Positions 36,258 to 47,366 of a stretch of 64,000 nucleotides of DNA are shown here, piece after piece (position 1 is the stretch's first letter; every line of letters starts with the position of its first letter). The position numbers and the translations under genes were made by a program. Origin of the DNA: Chlorocebus sabaeus. Taxonomy: Eukaryota; Chordata; Mammalia; Primates; Cercopithecidae. The stretch is taken from NCBI RefSeq assembly GCF_047675955.1, contig NC_132923.1, forward strand, positions 85,347,637 to 85,411,636, written 5' to 3'. Below the pieces are notes generated by a model, which was given only the letters and a program-made list of their open reading frames with translations, made no database searches and was not told the DNA's origin.

Positions 36258-36944
36258 CTATACACATAATTCTATACCTTTTATAAGTAGCTTATTAAGT
36301 TTTAGAGGTATTTATATATAATTACATAGAAGCTTCCACTTTGTTTTTTATAGCTGTGTAGTATTTCTTTGCTTGTGTTTATGATTAACTTTCTATTGAT
36401 AGACTTTTAGGTTATTTTGAATCTTTCATTATTAAAAAAATGCTGCAGTGAATAATAACCTTGGACATATGTTATTTTGCATGTGCAGGAATGTATTTAT
36501 ATGTGTTAATTCCCAAAAGTAGAAATGCTGTTCAAAAGTTTTTGCCTTTGTAATTTCTATGTATTTTGTCAACTTGCTTTCAGTAGTTCACCCTCCCTCC
36601 AGCAATTGTTTGAGTACCTATTGCTGTACACTTTGGCTGGCATACTTTGGTTAAACTTTTAGATCTTTGTCAGTTTGATAAGTGACAGATAGTATGTAAT
36701 TTTAAATTTATCCTTTTGGTTTTATGGAGTGAGGTTGAATAGCTTTTCTTGTGCTAATAATTGCTTTCTTATAAACTTTTCTTATGTTTACATTGCCTTT
36801 ATGTGAATGTCTGTTTATACCTTTTGCCCATTTTTCTTGGTTGTTGCTCTTTTACTTATTGAATTCTAGGGCCTGTTTAATTATTAGGACATTAACTCTT
36901 TGTCTGTATGAGTTGCAAGTCTTTTTTTCCTATTATGTCATTTG

Positions 36945-37080
36945 TCTTTTTTTTTTTTTTTTTAAGAAACAGGATCTTGCTATGTTGCCCAAGCTAACCT
37001 TGAATTCCTGGGCACAAGTGGTACTTCTGCCTTAGCCTCTCAAATAGCTGGGACAATTGACATGTACTACTGAGCCTGGC
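36945..37080 (-). mobile_element. FLAM-like Alu monomer
   Basis: Antisense monomer with a T17 tail inserted in the old L1 of intron 5. Confidence 0.87.
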
Positions 37081-37175
37081 TTCTTATTGTCTTTTGTGTA
37101 CAGGTTAAAAATTTTTATTTTTTATTTTTTACATTTAAGTTAGTATTGATGTAGGATGTGAGTGCATATTCTATT

Positions 37176-37490
37176 TGTTTTTGTTTTGTTTTTTTTGTTT
37201 TGTTTTTTGAGACAGTTTCGCTCTTGTCACCCAGGCTGGAGTGTAGTAGTGCAATCTCGGCTCTCTGCAGTCTCCACCTCCTGGGTTCAAGCGATTCTCC
37301 TGCCTTAGCCTCCTGAGTAGCTGGGTTTACAAGCACCCACCACCACATCTGGCTAATTTTTTTTTTTTTTTGGTAGAGATGGTGTTTCACCATGTTGGTC
37401 AGGCTGGTCTTGAACTCCTGACCTCAGGTGATCTGCCCACCTTGGCCTCCCAAAGTTCTGGGATTACAGATGTGAGCCACCACATCTAGC
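37176..37490 (-). mobile_element. Alu
   Basis: Antisense Alu with a GTTTT-rich tail, inserted in the same old L1. Confidence 0.94.
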
Positions 37491-37819
37491 CTAGATTCAA
37501 TTTTATATTTTTTCAGGATGGCTACCCTACAGAAAGTATAGTCAATACAGTTTATTAAATAATCCATCCTTCACTTCCTGTCTCTTCATTCCCTTTGAAA
37601 TGCCACCTCAATTGTGTGCTAAATTGTCATACGTATTTTGATTGCTTACTGGATATTTTTTGTTCTTACCTGTTATCTATTTACCCGTACCATATGCTGA
37701 TGTTACATTGTTTTAATTATCACATTTGGTGACATGTTTTTTAAATCTAGTATGCCTAGTTCTCCCCACCTCACTCCTTTTTTTCCCCAGGTATTTTATG
37801 GCTCCTCTTGCTTGTTTTT

Positions 37820-37938
37820 TGTTTTTTTAAATTTTAAGAGATGGCCTCATTCTGTTGCCCAGGCTGGAATATGGTGCTGCGATCATAGCTCACTGTTATC
37901 TTGAACTCCTGGGCTCAAGTGATCCTCCCAGTAACTAG
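37820..37938 (-). mobile_element. FLAM-like Alu fragment
   Basis: Antisense monomer piece flanked by a perfect 12 bp TSD, TTGCTTGTTTTT, at 37808-37819 and 37939-37950. Confidence 0.88.
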
Positions 37939-38084
37939 TTGCTTGTTTTTAAACTCAACATTTTAGAAGTTTTTGGTCTGCATACTAAGAATTTAATTCT
38001 ACTAAGGTTAGAGAATTTCTCCACTTTTATGTTTAGGCATGTAGTCAGAAGGTTAATTTAGGGATTTGTTGCCTACCTGCATTA

Positions 38085-38690
38085 TAGTCATGCATGGCTT
38101 AACAACAGGGATACATTCTGAGAAATGCATCATTAGGCACTTTCATCATTGTGCAAACATCAGAGTGTACAAACCTAGATAGTATAGCCTACAGCTTACC
38201 TGGGCTACATGATATATAGCCTGCTGCTCCTAGCCTAGGAACTAACACAGCACTGAATACCACACTGTACTGAATACTGTAGGCAATTGTAACATGATGG
38301 TATTTATGTATTTAAACAGAAAAGGGGCTGGGCACGGTGGCTCACACCTGTAATCTCAGCACTTTGGGAGGCTGAGGCAGGTGGATCACCTGAGGTCAGG
38401 AGTTCAAGACCAGCCTGGCCAACATGGTGAAACCCCATCTCAACTAAAACTACAAAAATTAGCCGGGTGTGGTGGTGCATTCCTGTAATCCCAGCTACTC
38501 GGAGGCTGAGGCAGGAGAATTGCTTGAACGCGGGAGACGGAGGTTGCAGTGAGCCGAAATCGCGCCACTGCACTCCAGCCTGGGTGACAGCAAGACTCCA
38601 TCTCAAAAACAAAACAAAAGGAACACCAGAAAAGGTAGAGTAAAAATACGGTATTATAATCACTTTGTTTCATTGTTACTTAGATGGTCT
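38085..38690 (+). mobile_element. Tigger-like DNA transposon, split by an Alu
   Basis: TAGTCATGCATGGCTTAACA, CTGAGAAATGCATCATTAGG and ACTGAATACTGTAGGCAATT, then after the Alu GTAAAAATACGGTATTATAA. This is a recurrent primate DNA-transposon sequence; the right end is incomplete. Confidence 0.65.
38326..38626 (+). mobile_element. Alu inside a Tigger-like element
   Basis: Sense Alu. TSD CAGAAAAGG at 38317-38325 and 38627-38635. Confidence 0.95.
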
Positions 38691-38829
38691 GGTAAATGTA
38701 AAATAGTGTCCTATGTGCATTGAGATCTAGCATTTTGTATGAATATATTTAAATCCAAAAACCATTTTTTATTCATTGCTTCTTGATGTGAGAATTTCAG
38801 TTCTTCTTGTGCTTTGCTTTCCTCTGTAG

Positions 38830-38895
38830 CATGATACCAGTAGTCCTTTGCTAATCAGTGGAACCTCTGCAGCTGAGCTCCCATGGGCTGTAAAA
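38830..38895 (+). CDS. EPS15: EPS15 exon 6: linker between EH1 and EH2
   Basis: A 66-nt phase-0 exon, residues 104-125, beginning HDTSSPLLISGTS and ending LPWAVK. It is rich in Ser/Thr/Pro and joins the first two EH domains; the closing WAVK leads into EH2. The acceptor is CCTCTGTAG and the donor AAA|GTAAGT. Confidence 0.96.
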
Positions 38896-39245
38896 GTAAG
38901 TAAACTTTGTAACTGTTCTCTCACCCCTTTACTGCTTCCTATCTACTCTCTGTCTACCTCTGAAATATATTGCTATCTGCATTAGACTTTCATATATATG
39001 TTTAAGGAAAGGTAGGGGAGATGATGTTACTAGTGTTTCTGAGGAATCTTTCGGCTCTGTCAGTTGTTTTGTGACAGTATTGATCTAATCGTGTATGTGT
39101 TATAATGTAAAGAAAAATGGTGATGTCATAATCCTATATTAACTAAAATATTTGATTAAAAGATAGTTTACCCCACTGGTATTATTTCTTACTTGAAAAT
39201 TCTGGTTAACTATGTATTTTCTATATGACTCTAAAACAATTCTTT

Positions 39246-40488
39246 TTTTTTAGGCATTTTTTCTTATTTCTGTACAATTAAAATAAAATAAGCATTAGTA
39301 TGATTTTTACAAATATTGTTTACTTTAATGAAGCTGGTACAGACAATGTCCATTTAAAACCCATATCCCAGGCCAAAAAGTACAAATAAAATCAAAAAGA
39401 GCAGTGTTCTGTTGTATTCATTTCTGCATGTATAGGTTTATTAATTGCTAATGAAAATTAGAACTTTTCTGGGATCTTCTGACAAGATTTAAAAAAAATC
39501 TTAAAATGCCTTTTCTTCAGTGAAGCCATCTTTGGAGTTAGTCATTACTCTCACCTTGTCTGTCATCTTGACTTCAACCTGATATTCCTCTTCTTTGGTC
39601 CAGACCCTCAAATTTTAAAAGTAGCTTCAAGTTAAGGAAAGATCATTTTTCCACAGTTCAGTTCTCTGAAAAACTTCAATCTCCCACTGAAAGTCACAGT
39701 CCAGGAGTGAAGCAATCACATGCTAGAACATCAGGGCCAATTGGAAAGTCGTTATGAACACTTGCATTGGTCGATCTTATTTATCACCACAAGCCTGAAA
39801 ATGCAATGTCCTGAAAAAGGTGGCCTCTCTGTGCACACGTAATTTTTAAAAAGGAGAGGGTAATATGAAGGGGACTGAGGCTTGACCACCCAAAATCAGC
39901 ACAATGGAAACAAACAATAATGAATAATGAGCACTATAATTCAAATTACCAGATGTTTCAAAGAGATGGGGTGCCAGTTTTCAATTCCGTTTTGAACACC
40001 ATGTTACAAAAGAACTATTTTTAAAAATAAAAAAGGATTGAGGGAAAAGAAAAAAATAAAAAGAATATCTAAACTGTTGAATGACCCCCCGTTTGTTCCT
40101 GATAAACTTCAATCACATCTTCTTCCTCCATTCCCAGTTCTTTTGGAGTATGATTATCAGCAATTCTCTGACCCTCAAAGAGATACCTGATTGAATTCAT
40201 TGGAATGCCCTGTCTTTGACAATATGATTCTAAGAGTTTCTTGAGATGTGTTGTCATTTTCACTTTGAAGTGAATCTCACTGCTATCCTGTCCAATGACT
40301 TTGAGTTTAATATATTCACGTTCCTTCTTATCTCCCAAGTCCTCAGTTGAAGGTTTTGCCTCCTGGTCAGACATGATGACGGTAGCTTCACCCGGGGGTC
40401 TCCGCACAGCAGCGGCCTTGGGTAGGCAGAACCTCGCTCTGGGGTTTACAAATCCGTCTTCCTTCCCCACAGCACAACACCGTGAACC
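39246..40488 (-). pseudogene. SUMO1: SUMO1 processed retrocopy, reading frame intact
   Basis: An intronless SUMO1 mRNA copy in EPS15 intron 6, antisense to EPS15. The frame at 40374-40069 (minus strand) encodes 101 residues from MSDQEAKPST to QEQTGGHSTV, the exact SUMO1 length, with no stop or frameshift and with the C-terminal Gly-Gly that is exposed on maturation. Against human SUMO1 from memory I count five changes: G19R, K48L, V57I, L62I and F64Y. Upstream the frame is open into 5'UTR-like sequence with no earlier ATG (the codon at 40470 is GTG). About 800 bases of 3'UTR-like sequence lead to a short poly(A), read as T on +. An 11 bp TSD (AACAATTCTTT) lies at 39235-39245 and 40489-40499, the mark of L1-driven retroposition. 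I see no promoter, so it is probably silent, but an expressed retrogene is not excluded. SUMO1 itself is a ubiquitin-like modifier. Confidence 0.95.
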
Positions 40489-40884
40489 AACAATTCTTTA
40501 TGAAATCTTTTTAGAAATAGGTATTTTGCATTATAATTTTTCAGAGCCAAATCATATCGTACTAGATTTTTAAAACTTGTAATCTGAAAATGCTTATACT
40601 ATAGCAGATCAAATGAACTTTGATAAATGTGTACAGTTTTTTTGAAAACCATTTTTTTTTGTATGTCTTTGTATGCTGTTGACTGTGCACTAAGTTTTAA
40701 AAGTGTGGGAATATGGCCTTGACTGGGCAAATAATGAAGAATAGTTTTTCATGTTTTTCAAATAACTTAAAATTTTAGGAGATATCTTGTTATTGACAAG
40801 AAAAAGAAATATTGCTGTGGGAAAAATGGAGAAATCTTGATGTTTATTCCTGTAGTAATTATTTTATTTTTAAAAATTTATTTG

Positions 40885-41172
40885 TGGCTCACGCCTGTAA
40901 TCCCAGCACTTTGGGAGACTGAGGTGGGCAGATCATGAGGTCAGGAGTTCAAGACTAGCCTGGCCAACGTAGTGAAACCCCGTCTCTGCTAAAAGTACAA
41001 GAAAATTAGCTGGGCATGGTGGCAGGCGCCTGTAATCCCAGCCTCTCGGTAGCCTGAGGCAGGAGAATCGCTTGAACCCGGGAGGTGGAGGCTACAGTGA
41101 GCTGAGATAGCGCCACTACACTCCAGCCTGGGTAACAGTACGAGACTCCATCTCAAAAAAAATTTTTTTTTT
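40885..41172 (+). mobile_element. Alu, slightly 5'-truncated
   Basis: Sense Alu that begins at TGGCTCACG. TSD ATTTATTTG at 40876-40884 and 41173-41181 shows the missing first bases were never inserted. Confidence 0.94.
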
Positions 41173-41610
41173 ATTTATTTGAACTGTACCTCATATCATC
41201 TTTAGAGAGTCATGGAATGTCACTAATTAGCTGTGTGTTCTTATAAAAGTTACTTTTTTGCTATTGGTCTATTTAAGTGAGAGGGTTGGACTAGATGTTC
41301 TTCAAAGCCCTTCTACCTCTGAAATATTTTGATTCTAACCCAATAGTTGGAAAATAAAGATGGTGTTCCAGCTACAAAAAGAATGGGCAACACTAGACTC
41401 TTGGGTAAAGTCACTTTGAAATTATTGTTTCCTATGTATTTTTTTCTTGCATATCTTTACAATGAATATTGTATTTTGATGAAAGTGAAAAATGTTTTCT
41501 GAATGATAGTTTAAAAACATATGTAGTCTATTCTTTAAGGACTTGATTTTTATAACTGTAGTTAAATCCTTTCTCTATTATTTAACTTGTGATTTTGTTT
41601 TTTATTGTAG

Positions 41611-41736
41611 CATGAAGATAAGGCCAAATATGATGCAATTTTTGATAGTTTAAGCCCAGTGAATGGACTTTTATCTGGTGATAAAGTGAAACCAGTGTTG
41701 CTCAACTCTAAGTTACCTGTGGATATCCTTGGAAGA
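41611..41736 (+). CDS. EPS15: EPS15 exon 7: EH domain 2, first EF-hand
   Basis: A 126-nt phase-0 exon of 42 residues (126-167), beginning HEDKAKYDAIF and ending KLPVDILGR. It covers the first EF-hand of EH2 and the helix carrying Leu155 and Leu165, which with Trp169 line the NPF pocket in the known EH2 structure. Finding both leucines at these numbers supports the residue count used here. Residue 126 is His and residue 145 is Leu, where I remember Pro and Phe in human; each is a one-base change. The acceptor is TTTATTGTAG and the donor AGA|GTAAGA. Confidence 0.97.
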
Positions 41737-42229
41737 GTAAGATATTATTTACTCCTAAATTTAATTTTTATGTGTTTTAATTTTATATCTATAATACTAG
41801 GAGCATGTATAGCTCTTTGTTAAAAATGTACAAATCTTATTTTAAAGTTGTATCATTACAGGATTTTTTGTTTTCTGACTTAATGTATAAAATTATTGCC
41901 AGCTTATTTCTGTATTTGGTTATTCCCTGTAAAAATGAGTGGTTGAAATTAATTACATATGTAAGCCCTTTAAGTAGGTCCTTTTTTAGTTTGTGCTGTA
42001 TACTCTTGCCCTTCTATTTGCTTGAGTTAATTTCTAGAGACCATCAGTATTTTATGTCTGCCATTTACTCTGTGGCTGTATCATGGTGTCTTGTTGTAAG
42101 GAATAGTTTTATCTCTGAAACCGTAAATTCCACTCTGTAACTTGTACTTCCGTCTTTATAGAGCTCTTTTCCAGAAACTTGCAAGACTAATTCTTTGACC
42201 AGTTTTACTAAGACCTTTAAATCTGACTT

Positions 42230-42531
42230 CTTGGCTGGGCACGGTGGTTCACGTCTGTAATCCCAGCATTTTGGGAGGCTGAGGCGAGCAGATCATGAGG
42301 TCAGGAGTTCGAGACCAACCTGGCCAATATGGTGAAACCCCGTCTCTGCTAAAAATACAAAAATTAGCCGAGCATGGTGGCGCGCAGTCTATAGTCCCAG
42401 CTACTCAGGAGGCTGAGGCAGAAGAATCACGTGAACCCAGGAGGTGGCGGTTGCAGTGAACTGAGATCACACCACTGTACTCCAGCCTGGCGACAAGCGA
42501 GACTCTGTCTCAAAAAAAAAAAAAAAGAAAA
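42230..42531 (+). mobile_element. Alu
   Basis: Sense Alu. TSD AAATCTGACTT at 42219-42229 and 42532-42542. Confidence 0.95.
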
Positions 42532-43023
42532 AAATCTGACTTTTTTACTTTTCCCCTTTTTTCAATTTTTTTACTGTGATAAATATACATATCATGAAAT
42601 TTAATATCTTAACCAATTTTCAGTGTACAATTCAGTGGTATTAACTACATTTCCATTATTATGCAACTATCCCCAATATCCCTCGCCATGAATTATTTTC
42701 CTCCTGTAAAAGTAAAAGTTTATTCCCCTGTCTTTTGGTCTACAGCTTCATGTCTATCCTTAGCCCCCTTTGCCATGTTATTTTTCTGTCTCTCCTGCCT
42801 GATGAAAAAGCGTGAAGTAAATTATCTGCCTTCTTTGTGGTGCATGTGGACTACTGAGCAGGTGTAGTAAGATTGGTGTTGCTGTAAATTTATCTTTACC
42901 AGCTTCAGCTGGGCTTCTCTGTACTGCCAGTCACTCTTGTACTGTTTCCACAGTGATTTCTCCATAATCCTCTGCATATTTCAAACCTTATCTACTCTCT
43001 TTATATCTCTTGCCCTTTCTTTA

Positions 43024-43330
43024 TTTTTTATTAAAAAAATTTTTTTTTGAGACAGAGTTTAGCATTTGTTGCCCAGGTTGGAGTGCAATGGAGTGATCTT
43101 GGCTCACCACAACCTCCGCCTCCCGGGTTCAAGCAATTCTCCTGCCTCAGCCTCTTGAGTAGCTGGGATTACAGGCATGTGCCACCACACCCAGCTAATT
43201 TTTATGTTTGTAGTAGAGGTGGAGTTTCTCCATGTTATTCAGGCTGGTCTTGAACTCCCGACCTCAGGTGATCCCCCCGCCTCAGCCTCCCAAAACGTTG
43301 AGATTACAGGTGTGAGCCACTGCACCCGGC
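43024..43330 (-). mobile_element. Alu
   Basis: Antisense Alu. Perfect 13 bp TSD TGCCCTTTCTTTA at 43011-43023 and 43331-43343. Confidence 0.95.
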
Positions 43331-43359
43331 TGCCCTTTCTTTAATTCCCTGCTTCAGCA

Positions 43360-43650
43360 GTTTACATAGGGTCAAATCCTGGCTGCACCACTTCTTAGCT
43401 GTGTGACCTTGGGCAAGTCATTAGAAAGCCATGTCTAAGTTTTCTAATCTTTAAAAAGGACATAATTCTCAGCTTATAGAATTGTAGGGATTGAATGTAA
43501 TAATGTATGTTAAGTCCTACTTTTTACCATAATTGCTACATACTCTTTGAATGCTAGCTGCTATGATGATGACAACCACCATATCACCATATTAGTACTA
43601 CTACTGGATCAACGTTATATAGATTTTAGGTGCTCAATAAATACTGATTT
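43360..43650 (+). mobile_element. MIR SINE
   Basis: GTCAAATCCTGGCTGCACCA then CTGTGTGACCTTGGGCAAGT, the clear MIR core, with an AATAAAT-type end near 43640. Confidence 0.85.
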
Positions 43651-43861
43651 AAACGCCATTTTATAGTATTGTTTCCCACTATTTCTCCCCTGTGTGATCA
43701 GTGTGGAATTTCTAAACTATAAATACACTGTTGTTATTACTTAAACGTAACTTTTTAGTAGCTTTCCATTGCACTTAGAATAAAGCCCAAACTCCTTTCA
43801 AGGCAATTATAACCAGACACTTGCTTATCTCTAGCTCTACTTTTAACTCTCAACAGTATCC

Positions 43862-44178
43862 TTTTTTTTTTTTTTTTTTTAAGAAACAGGGTCTAGCTCT
43901 GTTGCCCAGGCTGGAGTGCAGTGGCATATCATAGTTCACTGCAGTCTTGATCTCCTGGGCTTAAGGGATCCTCCATCCTCCTACTTCAGCCTCCTGAGTA
44001 GCTTGGACTACAGGTGCACGCCACCATGCCCAGCTAATTTTTTATTTTTATCTTTTGTAGAGACAGGATCTCTTTATGTTTCCTAGGCTGTTTCACACTA
44101 CTGGGCTCAAGTGATCCTCCTGTCTTGGCCTCCCAAAGTGCTGGGAGGCCATATGGGCATAAACCACCATGCCTAACT
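43862..44178 (-). mobile_element. AluJ-like upstream of exon 8
   Basis: Antisense, diverged Alu; flanks AGTATCCTTT and AGTATTCTTT form a TSD with one change. It ends 79 bases before exon 8. Confidence 0.93.
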
Positions 44179-44257
44179 AGTATTCTTTCTTTCCCTGCTC
44201 TCAAGTAGCACATGAACTGAAAGAACATTAATCTTTTTCAATTCTCCTCTTTTTAAG

Positions 44258-44317
44258 GTTTGGGAGTTGAGTGATATTGACCATGATGGAATGCTTGACA
44301 GAGATGAGTTTGCAGTT
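44258..44317 (+). CDS. EPS15: EPS15 exon 8: EH2 tryptophan and calcium loop
   Basis: A 60-nt phase-0 exon encoding 20 residues, VWELSDIDHDGMLDRDEFAV (168-187). Trp169 is the residue known to be essential for NPF binding by EH2. Asp173 to Glu184 form a canonical twelve-residue EF loop, with Asp at positions 1, 3 and 5, Gly at 6 and Glu at 12. It therefore looks competent for calcium. The acceptor is TTTTTAAG and the donor GTT|GTAAGT. Confidence 0.97.
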
Positions 44318-44420
44318 GTAAGTAATCTAATGCTCTCAACATCTTCACTATCTTAATGATTTTCTCACGTGCAAATTTCCTCTTTTAGTTCATCCTTAGA
44401 GGAAAACTATATTCCCATCA

Positions 44421-44509
44421 GGGTCTCGAACTCCTGACCTCAAGTGATCTGCCCACCTCAGCCTCCCAGAGTGCTGGGATTATAGGCATGAAACCACTGT
44501 GCCCGACTG
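44421..44509 (-). mobile_element. Alu 5' fragment
   Basis: Only the first ~90 bases of an antisense Alu (GGGTCTCGAACTCCTGACC to CTGTGCCCGACTGG); the rest has been lost. Confidence 0.88.
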
Positions 44510-44939
44510 GTTGAACATTCTTACGTAGAATTTATTTTCTAAACAAATGGTTAACAGAAAATGTGTGGTTTGCCATCTTCATTTTATTTGGCTTTAAGGT
44601 ACACAGGAACATATACTTTGTATAATTACTGTAAAGTAATATTTTGTATCACAACCTGACCAGGTATCTTAGCACCTGCTTCTATTATGGAATAATTTTG
44701 CTTCAAATGTATCCCCCAAATTTCACATTTCCTTTTATTTCATTAAAAAGAAACATGAATAACACTTGAGTTTCACTTCATTTGTGAAAGCAGAAAAGTT
44801 TTGACATTTTATCTGAAGACATGTCATCTTAGTAATTGAATAGTTAATTCCAAATAGGATTGTATTCACCTCTCCTTAAAGGTCTGATAAAACTTTGCTG
44901 TGAATTCATCAGTGGTAAATTTCTAATTTCCCTTTTACT

Positions 44940-46005
44940 CTCATATCTTCTTTTTATTTTGGTAAGGAATTGTTAATTTCTTTTACTTTCAAACTTGTTG
45001 CTACAGATTTGCGATATTCTCTTTTGTGGTTGTTCTCTTTATTCATGCCAAGTCTTGAGAATACTCCCACTTGTTTTTTTTTTACTTAATCTGATTTTGT
45101 CTAGTTTCTTGATCTGTTAGAAAAAACATCTTTTGAATTTACTTATCCTTTCTATTATGTTTTAACTTTTAAGTTAATGTTGTTTAACTTTTAATTCCCT
45201 GTTATATTTTCTTATTCTTTTTATTTTAAATTTCTTGGAGATGAGTATTATATTTCTTCAGTTCTCATTATCTATAATACTGAAATCATTTAAAGGATAT
45301 ATTTACCCTTGAATACAGGTTTAGCGAGATTCCATAGATACTGGTACAAAGTTTTCTCCTTTATACAGCTTTTTAGATAGTTTTTAGTTTTCTTTTGTTA
45401 TCTGGTTAGGAATATGTTTCCTAATTTCAAAGTGGTTAAGTTTGGTTGGTTTTTGTTACTTTGATGTGTACTTTCAACTTGATTGGATTATAACTAGAAA
45501 AATGTAGTCTATAAAATGTCTAATTAAAAAAATTCGTTAAGGCTTTCTTTGTTGCCAAGTTTATGACCTATTTTTACATATAGTCCATGGATATGGCAGT
45601 ATTTCTGTTTGGAGGATATTAGAGTTTTATAAATTCATTATATCAAATTAATTTAATTTAATTTAATTTTTATTTTTTGAGATGGAGTCTTGCTCTGTCG
45701 CCCAGGATGGAGTATAGTGGCACAATCTTGGCTCACTGCAACCTCCACCTCCCAGGTTCAAGCGATTCTCCTGCCTTAACCTCCCAAGTAGCTGGGATTA
45801 CAGAAGTGCACCACCACATCTGGCTAATTTTTGTATTTTTAGTAGAGACAGAGTTTCACCACATTGGCCAGGCTGGTCTTGAACTCCTGACCTCAGGTGA
45901 TCTGCCCGCCTCAGCCTCCCAAAGTGCTGGGATTACAGACGTGAGCCACCACACCCAGCTTCAAATGTATTGATTATTTAGTTTCTCTTTGTCCTTCCTT
46001 TTCTT
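44940..46005 (-). mobile_element. Old L1, antisense, split by an Alu
   Basis: Antisense L1 phrases such as GATTCCATAGATACTGGTAC and GACCTATTTTTACATATAG. It is interrupted by the Alu at 45669-45960. Confidence 0.65.
45669..45960 (-). mobile_element. Alu with TTTAA tail
   Basis: Antisense Alu; its tail runs into TTTAA repeats at 45648-45668. Confidence 0.95.
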
Positions 46006-46423
46006 TTGTTTTTGGCCCTTCCTTAAATTTTCCTCATTTTCCACAAGAGCCAAATGAAATAGGCAGGATACATATTACATTTAAAAAATGCAGAAACAGA
46101 AACTTAAAGTGACTTGAATTCGTGGTCACAGGTCCCTTGTCTTTTTAATTTTAATTTGTGTAGTAGTTGGGAAATGGTAAAGGATACTCCCTCGCAGTGG
46201 TGACAGAAGTTATCTCAGCCGCATTTCAGGGTTTGAGCCATTGTTTGTGGGATGCTTTTGGGAATGGGGCCATATTGAAGAGATTTCTGTGATGATATAC
46301 TTTGAAACATTGTCAAACCGTACACATAAACTTCTCATAAATTGCTTTTGTGGTAAGAATATTGGTGTAAAATCTTTGCAGTGGTATGATGTAATGAGGG
46401 AATTTTTTTTTCATAAAGACAAA

Positions 46424-46729
46424 TTTTTTTTTTTTTTTTTTTTTTAAGACAGAGTCTCACTCTATCACTCAGGCTGGAATGCAGTGGTGGCATTTCGGCT
46501 CACTGCAGCCTCTGCCTCCTGGGTTCAAGCAATTCTTCCACCTTAGCCTCCTGAGGAGCTGGGATTACAGCCATGCACCACTACCCCCGGCTAATTTTTT
46601 GTATTTTTAATGGACACAGGATTTTGCCATGTTTGCCTGACTGGTCTCAAACTCCTGATACTAGGTGATCTACTTGCCTCGGCCTCACAAAGTGCTGGGA
46701 TTACAGGCATGACCCACCTCTTCTGGCCC
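46424..46729 (-). mobile_element. Alu
   Basis: Antisense Alu. TSD AAGACAAA at 46416-46423 and 46730-46737. Confidence 0.94.
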
Positions 46730-46984
46730 AAGACAAAAATAGAATAGATGGAGAATAGTACTGTCATCATTTGATAAATAGTAGTGTATGCTAAGGTAAA
46801 TGAATAAACACAATTTATCTTATATGCCTGGAGCCTTTTCCCAGGCAACTGGCCTTTTTGAAAAAAAAAAAAAAGAAAAAAAAACTTTATTAAAAGAATA
46901 ATTTTTGAATAATAAATACATTTGAATAATAAATTACTACCTTGAATTTTGTTTTAAATAGTAGACACCCCTTTATCTTCTCCT

Positions 46985-47330
46985 AGATTTGCTTGTTTGC
47001 ACATTTGCTTTCTCCCTGTATCCATATTCTTCAGAATTTTTTCCTAGTTTTAAACTCTAGCTTGTGTGATCTTAATACTGCTTCTCCTGTTCCCTCTTTG
47101 TTTGAATTACCTGATATTTCTTATGTTTGTTGTGTATGTCTCTTGAAAATGGCAGATTTCTATATTTTAATGCTTTGCCTAATTAGTTTTTACAGTAACA
47201 GCACTTATATTGATTTGATTTTCCCTTCCTTACCTATTTATTTTACATATTTATTTTTTCTGTTTCTTACTGTTGCTTATTATCAAGTTGTGATTCATTC
47301 CCTTACCCCGCCTCCCAGTTAATGTGGAAA
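46985..47330 (-). mobile_element. Old L1 fragment, antisense
   Basis: T-rich sequence of antisense L1 character (TGTCTCTTGAAAATGGCAGA, TTACTGTTGCTTATTATCAA). It may continue the copy just upstream. Confidence 0.5.
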
Positions 47331-47366
47331 TTTTGTTATAATGTCTTGTTTCATTAATAGTTAATA

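Larger units (their letters stand above)
36300..38080 (-). mobile_element. Old L1, antisense, broken by three Alu-type insertions
   Basis: Diverged antisense L1 in four pieces: 36300-36944, 37081-37175, 37491-37819 and 37939-38080. Phrases such as GTTTATACCTTTTGCCCATT and ATTAACTCTTTGTCTGT are typical of antisense L1. The insertions between the pieces are listed separately. Confidence 0.75.
35367..38829 (+). other. EPS15: EPS15 intron 5
   Basis: A 3.5 kb GT-AG intron made almost wholly of repeats: an AluJ-like copy, a hAT fossil, an old antisense L1 broken by three Alu-type insertions, and a Tigger-like fossil broken by a sense Alu. Little unique sequence remains (35367-35572 and 38691-38829). 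Confidence 0.9.
38896..41610 (+). other. EPS15: EPS15 intron 6
   Basis: A 2.7 kb GT-AG intron hosting an antisense SUMO1 retrocopy (39246-40488) and a sense Alu (40885-41172). The stretches 38896-39234, 40500-40871 and 41182-41610 show nothing I can name. Confidence 0.9.
41737..44257 (+). other. EPS15: EPS15 intron 7
   Basis: A 2.5 kb GT-AG intron with one sense and two antisense Alus and a MIR. The stretch 41737-42218 shows nothing recognisable; 42543-43010 resembles an old L1 in its first 180 bases and is otherwise unassigned. Confidence 0.9.

Noticed and set aside
40375..40470. 32-residue N-terminal extension of the SUMO1 frame
   Set aside because: It starts at GTG and translates SUMO1 5'UTR; the first ATG is the normal SUMO1 start at 40374.
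41805..42140. 111-codon hydrophobic frame after exon 7
   Set aside because: T-rich intron sequence translated by chance; no family resemblance.
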